NCBI GenBank assembly: GCA_021432635.1
Contig: MU270143.1
Span: forward strand, 1 to 64,000
Direction: 5' to 3'
Length of the DNA stretch: 64,000 bases
Source: Thozetella sp. PMI_491
Taxonomy: Eukaryota > Ascomycota > Sordariomycetes > Chaetosphaeriales > Chaetosphaeriaceae
Shown here: positions 49,944 to 59,697 of the stretch, piece by piece
Position numbering within the stretch: the stretch's first letter is position 1
Layout of the letters: the number at the start of each line of letters is the position of its first letter
The notes under the pieces: generated by a model
What the model was told of the DNA's origin: nothing
The model's input: only the letters and a program-made list of their open reading frames with translations
Database searches by the model: none
Program-made: the position numbers and the translations under genes

Positions 49944-51352
49944 ATGTCGTCAGTCGACAGCCACGAGCAGAGTTCCCAGTCTGTCCCAGGCAGCCTCGAG
50001 GATGACTCGGGAAGCATGAGCGACTTCTCGCTCCCCTACAAGCCGGAAACTCCTGCATCATACAGCTCTAGGCGGCTGGCGTGTCCGTACTACAAACGTG
50101 ATTCCGCCAAATACTTCTCTTCCAGGACGTGTAAGGGACCAGGGTGGACCTCCATTGCCCGTCTGAAGTAAGACTCCCCCACCCTCCCCCACCAGGGTCT
50201 TTTGAGAAGCCGGCACTGCTTTGGGGGCTGACTCGTCCCTAGGGAGCATCTATATCGCACTCATCTCCAGTCTAAATACCCTTGCCCTCGGTGCTATGAA
50301 CCGTTTGAGAGGATATCCGACCGCGACGACCACATGCGCCGCGACCCGCCCTGCAAGAAGGGCGAGGCGAACAAGGCTCCCGAGGGATTCAACAAATGGC
50401 AAGAGAAGGAGCTGCGATCGAGAAAGTCAGCCTATGCTTCGGGATCAGAGGCAGACAGATGGCATTACGTCTATAGGATCTTGTTCCCTGATGACGACGT
50501 CAGGCAATATCCTTCACCCTGTGGGTTCCTTCCAGGCATGCATCGTTAGATTCCATAGTTGACGAACTGTCTGCAGACTACGAAGATCAACCACCCCAAA
50601 GCCCTGCCGAAGCGCCTGGCGACGAGCTTGAGCAATTTATTCGTATGGTCAGAAGCGAGCCCACCCTTCGCCGGCTTCATGCCCAGATCCTTCAAGTCCT
50701 GCAGCGTCAAGGACAGAACCAAGAGCAGGCCGGGTTAGCTTCTGAGCTTACCCGTCTATTCGTCACCTCTCAAATGGAGATTCTGGGACGTTTCCGAGGC
50801 CGTCTTGGGGATGTCAATCCTCTCGAACAGGGGATGGGGCTGGGCCTTGCGCCTTGGCCAGAGCCGCAATCAGAGCGCCGGTCTTCAACTTCGACCACGA
50901 CGTACAAAGGCCATAACAGAGGAGTAGACGGGGGGCAAGGCCCTAACCTTGCGCCCGCACTCTCGAATCCGGCCTCGGAGTCGCTGGGTATGATGCATAG
51001 CGATGTTGACATTAATCGGATGCTCTTTCCTTCGACACCCGGACTTTGGCATGAAGGACACCCTGTACCAGGTCTCCCGTACCCGGAATCTATGGGGATG
51101 CACATAGGTGCGCAGTTTGACGTAGCTTATCCACCTGACCAGATGGGCGATTTCCTCTCAGTCGGCGAGCTTGACCCGACCGGTCAGCTCGACGTCTCGC
51201 CCCAATCTTTTCCACTGGAAATGCCGCCCTTCATGTACGACATGCAGCGAAGCATTGGCGACTGCGATGAACAATACGAGAGCCACCACCCCTCACCATC
51301 AATGGATATGCAACCGTTACACGAGAGATACAGCTCTGCCGATGAACCTTGA
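49944..51352 (+). CDS. Zinc-finger (C2H2-like) protein, uncharacterised fungal family
   Basis: Three exons: 49944-50167, 50243-50520 and 50577-51352, giving 425 residues. Introns are 75 and 56 nt (GTAAGA...CTAG; GTGGGT...GCAG). Residues 47-110 hold paired Cys/His motifs: ACPYYKRD at C47, RTCKGPGW at C63, LKEHLYRTH (His 77 and 82), CPRCYEPF (C89, C92) and DDHMRRDPPC. This spacing is shared by a large group of fungal proteins with an ACPF-type start, RTC.GPG, and CPRC followed by F. Then comes a conserved block (EGFNKWQEKELRSRKS, WHYVYRILFPDDDVRQYPSPY). The C-terminus is disordered and rich in Pro, Met and Asp. A role in nucleic-acid binding or protein interaction is plausible, but no function is established for the family as far as I know. 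Confidence 0.8.
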
Positions 51353-54300
51353 GTTTTTCTGCTATAGGCCCCACACATGTATTGTAAACATCATTAGACT
51401 GCGGGATACTCGGCACGGACAATCATCTGGAATAGACAGTGGTGGTGCTTTTGGGACTGGGGAGGGGGAAGCAAAGGAATTCTAGTGGGTTGACATCTGT
51501 CTCCCTGTTTTCGCTGACCCCATTGCCGTCTTTCATCCTCTCCCCCTTTTCCCAATCCAAATATTGGCCGCAGAGTGTTGATGGGAATAGCACGCCCACC
51601 TGGCGTAGCCACATGGTGATATTTAATGTGAGAAACAAGATGGACTTTGCGCTTCCGGGATAACCCGGCGTGGCTCGCTATGAGTCTCATGCTAGTGGGT
51701 GAGTGCTGAGGAAGGTGGGAAGGTGGATTAAGCAGAACGGCCAAAAAGCATCCAGAAAGATGCGGCTCTGCGCGAGAAGGACGACACTTGGCTGCCTTCC
51801 TTTTGAGGCTCACGCTGGGGCAGCTGATTGGCTGAGATGCTCTGGCGAACCATTCGCTGGCAGGGATTAGAAATCGATAAAGTGCTAGCCCATCCCCTCG
51901 GCCTTTTCCCAAACCTCCCATCTCCAAAACCTACATGGACTTTTTCGCCATCCTTGCCCCCCAGCGGGAGGAGCGGACGGCGATCGGCTTTGTTTACTTT
52001 TCGAAACTCAGCCACTTACAACCACGCGAGTCAATCTACGAAATAGTGGTTACACGCAGCCGCTCCAAATCGAAGTATTTTGTTCTTTGTGCATCTTTCT
52101 CGATGCGAACGAGTATGACACACCCTCATCGGGCGGTTTCGAACGGCTCCGCTCGCTCGGGGCAGCGTCCTCCGGCCCCGCCTCCGGAGAGAGCTACGGG
52201 GTCCGGACGGCGAGAACATCGGCTGCTGCCAAACTCGCTGAGCCCCGCAGATGAGTGCTCACGTTGCCTCTTGCGCCGCTGTCCGCCATGGTTTCAGGCA
52301 TCGTCACCCAGTTAGCCAAAGAGCGCACCTCTTGCTTCTCTGGTTGCAAATTGAGCGTTCGCCAGCAAACAACAACGCCAAAAAGCATCACCGGAGTCAA
52401 GCGACTCCGGCCGAGAATCCGCACATGCATCCGAGAGGAGTCTCTCGATCACCAGTGTGTCTTTCCAGGACCCTATTGACCCCAGGTCAGAGCAAGCAGC
52501 GACACAGCGCTTCTTAAGCCAAAAGGCCCAGTGGACCAAACTGCTGAATGCTGGGGTTTGCTTCTTCCAATTAGTTTCAATCCGGTTGCACAGGCCTGTC
52601 CTCGGCCGATGCCTGCGTCTTGCTTGCTCATAACCCCTGTAATTCGCAACTGTGCTAAACCAATCAATGCAGACCTCCGGCAGCCTCCCGTTCGGTAAGA
52701 CACTCCCCCAAGCTGGCTTATTTCCACACCTCACCCTTTGCCTGCCTTGCTGACCAATCGCTGCAGCGCCTACCCCTCAACCCCCCTCACAACGAGGGCA
52801 GGGCGTGTGCCCCACGGGCTTTGGCCACACCCTCGCAGGCACAGAAACAACGTGCTGATAGCGAGATCCAAAATTCGCAATTCTACACAAGGCTCGGCAG
52901 GCTACTGGACACCCGGGTTGGATGGAGCCTTGCGGGGCGAGGACGACCGATGAGGCTGGAGAAGAGTTGGCTTGCCTGAGCCATGGTGCCCGAGGTACCT
53001 TGCTATCGCTCTCCGGTATGATATCTGCTTCGAGGATGCACGCCGAATGGGAATACACGCATTTGCAGTTGTTTTGGAACCGGCTTCGAGCCGACCGTAT
53101 CCTGGCTGCGACCGCGTGAAGCGCAAGCGATTGGGTCGAGGGTGGAACATGCTTGGCAGGGTTGCGGGCTCACAGGGCGAAGGGGAGATTCCCAAGAAAC
53201 ACATACTCCGCTTCGGTGGGCAAACAAATCTGTTAAGGGAATACCATATCCTATTGGAAATCCTGCTGTTCCTCCCCTCCTCTGTTCCATTGTGCAATAC
53301 CCCGTGAGGCCAATAACCCCTAACCTAAACGTGATTTTCCCCTGGGGCATTTCCTTTCCTCCCCATGTCTGATTTTCTGCCTTGCTTCTGGCTGACTGAA
53401 TCGTGTTCATTCCACGAGCGTTTGTTGACAGCCTTGATCTTGAAAACCGTGACTGCCTTGTCCACCACGCCTAATAGTTCGCTTACAAACTTGACCTCGC
53501 AAATTCCCAACAGAGCCTCCAGAACCCACGCCTCCAAGTCTCACCGAGACCGCCGGGTAGCCAAACAAAACCCTGAGAGCCAAGACCGACAACGTGGAGG
53601 AGAAGAGATCCTACCGGCTCGACCCGCCCTTCCAGAGCACAACAATGATGTCCCATGCCACGTCAACCTATCATACCTCTGCAACAACGCAACCTGTCCC
53701 TGCGGCTGCGATGTTATAACCCAACGCCGGGGCTCTCCTAAGCCCGGGCCTCTTCGTCCTCAGCAGTACCGAACGCCTAGCGCCATGATGCCAGAGCGCT
53801 TTATCGTCTTCTCAGATATCGCCCACACTCAGCCAGTCCAACCATTACCCACAATATTCTACCAACCCACAAGACATTTCCTCGGACGCACGAGCATGCA
53901 ATTGAGGAAATCCGACGGCATCCCCTGTTTGGAAAGAAAGAACTGCCACAGACCAACCCACACAACTGGATCCAAAGATGGGAGAGCTTCCTATCCTCGG
54001 GGCGAGGGAATCGAATTAATAACAGACCGCTCGCGCTGAGAGCGAACCTCGGGGAACAAGGCAAACGAAAAGACGACGCGATGGTTGCTAAGTCATGCTC
54101 GCACTGGTCCTAAAAGGCGGGCCTAAAAAGCAACGCTGCCAGGTTCATCCGACGCCATAACACCGGACTTTTGGGAGGAAATTGCGCTGCGACGTGTGAG
54201 AGGGAAGGCCCTCGTTGCCGTCATTATCATAGAGGCAAGGTTTGTTTTCGATCGCCGCCTTCGCCGCTCAAGACACTCAGGGCTGTGGAAATGCGAGACG

Positions 54301-54471
54301 AAAGCCGGAAAACTCATTCACTAAGGAAAAAAAAATCAGGATGGTGTGAGCCAATTGTTCGCGAACACAAGGCGAAGAACTGAGCACATTCATGAGCTTT
54401 CTTGCCCTTGCCTGAGCCCATCAGTATCAGTCAAAAGCACGGCGGCTGTGTTGTATCGCCAATTGGCCGAC
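51353..54471. other. Intergenic
   Basis: No gene firmly supported. The longest frame, 53365-54039 on the plus strand (224 codons), includes a Cys cluster (CNNATCPCGCDV) but resembles no family, and is not reported as a gene. The rest has only short, overlapping frames. Confidence 0.45.
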
Positions 54472-55199
54472 TCATTGAAAGGCGCGGTCAAAGGTCTCGA
54501 GGTGTAGGCGACCACGTCGCTCTCCGCGGAGTCTGTAGGCGACGCCGTCTTCAGTCTCGACGTCACTGTCACCTCCCGCGACAGGAGCCCAGTCTGCCAA
54601 CACGGGGCCTGAGCCAATCCCTGCGAAGTCATCTTGTGGGCCGAGTGTATGTTCTATTTCGTCCATGTTGCTGTCCGGCTCTACAGATGGAAGATTGGCG
54701 TTGTCGCCAAAGCCAACAGTACCGGCGAGAGATTGCCTAGGCAGTCGGAAACGCCCGTTCTGTCGATTTCTCATACGGGATAGGCTAGGTTCCAAGGCGA
54801 TACGGGCACCGTCGCCATCTAGGAACACAGCGGGACCACGGGGTAGGGCCCTCTGGGGTACGAAGGGTGACGACTGGTGGATGGCCTCGAGGATATCTCG
54901 TCGAGCCAAGGTAGGCCGAGGTGGAACAGAGGAGTGTAAGTTCGCGCGATTGCTAGGCCTTCCCGCGTGTTAACTCGAGTCATGGGCACGTGTCCTGGCG
55001 AGGTTGCACACCTGTCACTCCCTTCTACCCGAGTGCTTGGGTTATTGCTAGCTCGGCTAGCTCCCACCGATTGTGAACCCATTTGGCGGGGGGTTCTGCT
55101 TTCGCGACCGTAGCCGCTAGCGGCGCCTGCGGCACCGTGGTGTCCGCCGGAACTACCGCCCGAGTCATGTTGAAAGCGAAAGTGGAGCGCCGACATCAT
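54472..55199 (-). CDS. Hypothetical protein, two exons, disordered
   Basis: Exons on the minus strand: 55199-55012 and 54952-54472, giving 222 residues. The 59-nt intron (GTGTGC...CCTAG, with TTAAC as possible branch) joins STRVEGSD to SNRANLHSSVPPRP in phase. The N-terminus is Gly/Ser/Arg-rich (HDSGGSSGGHHGAAGAA). The middle has a more ordered-looking stretch (LARRDILEAIHQSSPFV, FLDGDGARIALEPSLSRM). The C-terminus is acidic with DDFAGIGSGPVLADWAP. No domain is recognised and no membrane segment is seen. The region upstream on this strand (55700-56350) is strongly C/T-rich, as expected for a promoter and leader. Either adjacent ATG (55199 or 55196) may be the start. Confidence 0.55.
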
Positions 55200-55247
55200 G
55201 AAAGGGGTTGTTTACTTTGGATACAGAACTTGCTATCGCTTCTAGCG

Positions 55248-55759
55248 ATGAGCACCGTTAGGACCGACGCGGGGGACGAGAAAACAAGCGATGATCTTAC
55301 CTCGCCTGATGCTACACGGCAAGGAGGTGATTCGGGGAACCGACCACTTGATTCCACGACGTCTCAGCCTCTTAACTCGACGGCAGCAATGGTAGGTTTG
55401 ACTCTCGTTCAAACACTACCTCTTTTACTCGAAGCAGTTGATGGTGGTAGCAGACGCTACTACCTCTGAGTTCGACGCACGATCAAAGTGCGTGGCGTGT
55501 ACCGCCTCAACCAGTGTTGCGGCGTCACCTACCCAGAATTGGGACCAAGTTGCGGTCGATTCTCGTCTGCCGAAGAGGCACGACGACCCGCTTGCGCGAG
55601 CTCGAAGCCGACTGTGCGAGGCAAGATGCGTCGGTTGTGCGGCCAAGTGGTCAAGCTGGGACAGTTGCGTGGTGGACGTTCCAGTCAATGTGGACCGGCA
55701 GTGAAGCCGGCAAGCTTGATTCAATTTTCTTTTGCACTCTCAAGCCGCCTGATCGATGA
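55248..55759 (+). CDS. Tentative small three-exon gene encoding a coiled-coil protein
   Basis: Model: 55248-55391, 55438-55487 and 55537-55759, giving 138 residues. The introns are 46 and 49 nt (GTAGGT...GCAG; GTGCGT...CCAG with CTCAAC). The joins are in phase and read NSTAAM-LMVVADATTSEFDARSK-IGTKLRSIL, then RLRELEADCARQDASV, a short coiled-coil-like run. If the second intron is not removed, the alternative ends at 55704 with 136 residues. The N-terminal 48 residues are polar (MSTVRTDAGDEKTSDDL). Size and layout recall small BLOC-1-type subunits, but that is only a resemblance. The start lies 48 bp from the start of the oppositely directed hypothetical gene. The introns are near the lower size limit, so this gene may be misjoined or absent. 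Confidence 0.33.
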
Positions 55760-56800
55760 CGATGGAATGCACGCGATGCCTTTGTGCTGTGCGGATCGAT
55801 GGTTGATGACAGTCGGTTTGCTGTGACGCTTGAGGGGAGATATTTTTGAGAGGTGGGAGGGGGTCGGAGGAAGGAGGAGCGAGTGGCCCGGTCGTGGGGG
55901 GGAGGATTGCGGGTGTGCGTGGAAATGCCGACACCATATGCTACTGCATGCAATTCGACAAAATCCCGACAGCGACAACACGAAACCCGAACGCGGCCGC
56001 AGATTGTCGACAGGACGGTCAAGAGGCTCTTGCGAGAAGGAAAAGGAGGGATTGGGGGATGGGGCAGGGATGGAGAAGAGATAGAGGAGGGATGGGCCGC
56101 AGTGTTGGGAGCAGGAGACAAGAACGCGAGGACACAGGTCTAGCAGGTTGGATGCGAAAGAAGCGAAGCGGAGGTTTCTTGCATTTGTAGATAATCGTGG
56201 GATGGGCAGATGGGCTAGGATTAGGAGAGGCGAGCCAAGGTAAGGTAAGGTACCTGAAGGTACTGGACTGGGAAGGGGGGGGGGGGGGGCTTGGCCAGAC
56301 GGAGGGAAAAAAAAAAAAGGTATGTAGGTAGGTGCTAGATGGCTCAAACGATTCCGTTTTGCTCTGCAAGTTAGGAGGTTGCCGTGGTGCCTGAGCCTAA
56401 GCCTGCGCTGGTGGAAGTCGGCGCGTCACACAATAGCTTTTTTGGCCTTGAGCACTGCCCCTCCGTCAGCGAGCCCGGGAAGAATTGGCAAGGGCGCGAG
56501 AGCTTCAACTTGTTAGACAGGGGGCTTTCTATTACTCGTAGAATCCTTGTGCGGGGACACGAGGAATCGAGCGTGGTCGAGTATTTTGCCTATGTTATTG
56601 ATGCGCCCTGACCTTGACCGACGGAGAAGTGAAGCTGAGGGCGCGGGGACGGCGCGTTGGGCGGGACAGGACACCAGTTCAGTGAGTCCGGCTTAGCCAG
56701 CCGAGCACTCTGCTTTCGCAAGGACCGGACGCTGCAGGCTCGGAGAGCTAATGGGAGTACGCAAGCATGGCCGGGTGCCGGATGCCCCCGCCTCCCTATA

Positions 56801-56826
56801 CTGCGCCGTATTCCCACCGTTTGATC
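56801..56826. repeat. Dispersed 26-bp repeat, copy 1
   Basis: Matches 59266-59291 at 25 of 26 positions; the core is ATTCCCACCGTTTGAT. The only difference is a G-to-A transition. The flanks do not match, so it is a short shared segment about 2.4 kb apart. Confidence 0.85.
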
Positions 56827-57069
56827 TGGGAACGTGGCGCCGAGCCCATGAGTAAGGTGTTCTAGGGGCGATATACCGAGAGTGAAGTTCGACTAGATGG
56901 GTACCTTCCTGTACCTATCCATACACACGGACGGTGCCGCGCTTTCAAGGTCTTGAACTCTTCGCTTCTCGGCTTTGCGAGGCACCCCGGCGAGAACTTC
57001 GCCAGAGCTTTCCTGTGCCGCCCAACAGATTCCTCATCGCGAATTCCTTTTTTCCCGCCGTTCCCTTTG

Positions 57070-57099
57070 CCCCCCCCCCCCCCCCCCTTTTTTTTTTTT
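57070..57099. repeat. Homopolymer runs C18 then T12
   Basis: Eighteen C followed directly by twelve T in non-coding sequence. Length is likely to be imprecise in the assembly. Confidence 0.9.
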
Positions 57100-57729
57100 G
57101 CCCCCTGCTCCCTATTTCACACCCTGTACCACTGCGCTAGCCTCGCACTCCGCTAGCCGCTGAGCTCGATCTTCTACGCGGCAGAGCTTTACATCCCGGC
57201 CGGTCCTCGCCTTTAGCTTCTTGCTCTTGTTGCTCCTCGGCTTGTGCTACTTGGATTTACTATTCCATTGAAATGGATTTCCCCCTCCCCCCCCTTTCCT
57301 TTTGTGCCTGCGTGCTTTTTCAGGAGCAAGAGGTAATGCTTTTTGTCTCCCGTGTAATACCTCATGGCTTGCACGGACAACGAAAGAGCTCGTCGTAGTA
57401 CCACGCCCATCACATTCCTCGAGCCTCGACGGCCCGCTCCTCCCGTGAAACTTTAAGCCTGATAATGACAATCCCATTGTCTCTACGAAATTTCTGGAAA
57501 GACTAGGCTCCGGTAGCCAGAGTGGTACCGAGAATGTACACTCTCACAAACTTGGATCTCTGGGATCCCGCAGCGAACTGACTGACTCGCATTTGAGCTT
57601 CTGAGCGACCCCAATCATTGGCCGCTAAGAATGCCGTGAGCAACAGGGAGCACCCCTTTCCTGCAATGTACCCCATTCCTCCCCGGAGACCACAGTGGGT
57701 AATGCCAGCCTGGTCTGGGTTGGGGATCA

Positions 57730-57766
57730 GGTTGGATTAGGTTGGATCAGGTTGGATCGGTTTGGA
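57730..57766. repeat. 10-nt tandem repeat GGTTGGATYA
   Basis: About three and a half units of GGTTGGAT(T/C)(A/G) in tandem, followed by a G-rich stretch. The paired GG steps could form a two-layer G-quadruplex on the plus strand. Confidence 0.8.
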
Positions 57767-59265
57767 GGGGTGGGGGTTTGTAGTACTGTCCCTAATGCCT
57801 TCCAGTTCGTATTGTCTGGTATTAAGGTACGTACATACCAACTGGGGGGGGCCTAAACTGCCAGGGTCTGCACTAGCTTCTACGCTAAGCGGATCGCTCA
57901 GACTTGGGTCAGCATGGCTCCCGAGCTACATAGCACCTGCCAGGCCCCAGAGTGACAGGGCTCTAACGGCTACCATCCGTCCACAGATAGCGGCTAACTA
58001 CCTAGGTAGGTACGTACCTAAGATACATACTGTACATTGTGGTTAGTAGATATGCCCGTGATTTCATTGCAAAGAACTGCCAGCCCGATCAAGTTATGCC
58101 TCAGATTAGACTAGCCCATCGTGAATTAGAGGATTGAATGGGGGGCAAAATCATACTCGACGTGGATAGGCAGCGTACGTGCCTCCCCTCCCTTGGTTGG
58201 CTTCACCGCCCAAGTGGCTCTCTGTCGGGTCTGGTTAGGTCGTCTGGGGTGTTATAGCCACTAAGAGCCTGCCATCTTGCCTCGCCTCGCTTGGTGACCA
58301 GTCAACCCTTAGCGTTTACAGCGATGCCACAGTTTACATTCCGTACCTAGATCATCACGCCATGAGCTGTTCGGCTCAGGCTATTGGATCTCGTAGCCCA
58401 GCTCTCGACTCATGCGCAGCGAAAAACTCGGGGGGCTGTCTGCGAGCCGCCTAGACGTCCCGGGTATCGCCTCCGGTATTGATACCTTGGCGGAGATTCT
58501 CCGTCCCTGCCTCCACCCCACTTGAGGGTAGTTGAGGCGAGGTACAGCTGCAGCGCGGTGATTAGGGAGTTGTCACGCTTCTCACACGCCAAGCAGACCG
58601 CATCCATCCATCGCGTGGCCAGCAATCGTCCAGCCGCGAAGTAGTGATACTTGATCTCAGTGCTGCAGCTTACCCCACCCTGGCTTTTCAGAATCATGGG
58701 GAGCCACGTAGCAAGCAGGATGTTGGAGCTCGCCAGAGGATATGTACGGAAGATGGCAGCACGTAATGTGCGCAGCTCAGACTAGGGTCCCTATCTGTCT
58801 TGTTCTGGGTCTTGCACTGCGCGTCAGGCAAGTCGGCAGGGTGTGCTGCCTTGCAGGTGTACAGCATTGGTACCAAGGATCAGCAGTATGGAGAGCTCTG
58901 GCCCAGGGTACTTGGACTTGGCTTGAAGTGGCGGGCGCAATGAAGGGGCGGCGACTCGTATCGCGTTTTGCCCAACCTCAGGACCCGGTCCTATGCCAGA
59001 CGTCTTTTCCCGTTCTTCTTACCGTCACCCTCTGGTGCCTGCAAATGGAGCAGTTTTCTTTTTCATACCTCTCTCTTTCTATTTTGGAAGAAAGAGAAGA
59101 TAATTACGCAAGAATCCTCCCCAATGTTGGGAAAATGAGGCACGTGCCAACTCCACAAACCGTCCGGCAAGGCTTTCTCAGCCGGTTGAGCTAGCTGCGT
59201 GGCTATCAGCCAGCCGTTGGCACTGGTTCGTAAATCCGCCAATTTGAGTGTTTACGGAGCACCAA

Positions 59266-59291
59266 ACTGCGCCATATTCCCACCGTTTGAT
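59266..59291. repeat. Dispersed 26-bp repeat, copy 2
   Basis: Partner of 56801-56826. It lies about 400 bp upstream of the cyt-4 start. Confidence 0.85.
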
Positions 59292-59697
59292 TTGTAGTTC
59301 TTGCGCACGCCGGGATGTCTGCCGACCTCCACACCATTGCAGTGCTGAACTGTGGAGTGGACGGTACTGCCTACCAGAATCAAGCTCCAGGCTCAAGAAA
59401 GCTGGAACTTGACAAGCTTCCTACGAGTAAGCTAACGTGCCTTCTACACCCCCGAAGGAGAGTGGGGAGAAACAAAGGGTTAGGGTTGTATTGGGGCCGA
59501 ATTACGGCCTGTCATGTGGGTTCGCGATGAGGTAGGAGCTTAGTACTTACCGTAGTCGTTTTTTTTTCGCGACGATCGGAAGGGGGCAGACGCGAGCGAT
59601 CTCGACGGACCCGAATCTTGACCTGCAGCTGCCCATATTTTGAAGCTCGCAGCCACGACCTTTCCCGACTCGTGCATTTGTTGCGTCAACTTCCAAC

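Larger units (their letters stand above)
55760..59697. other. Intergenic upstream of cyt-4
   Basis: No gene supported. Contains a run of 15 G (56275-56289), a C18-T12 run (57070-57099), 10-nt tandem repeats (57730-57766), a 14-bp palindrome (58007-58020), a 26-bp dispersed repeat pair (56801-56826 and 59266-59291), and a telomere-like GGGTTAGGGTT at 59477-59487. Confidence 0.5.

Noticed and set aside
53365-54039. 224-codon plus-strand frame with a Cys cluster
   Set aside because: No known family, no splice context and no signal or membrane segment; kept only as a note in the intergenic entry.
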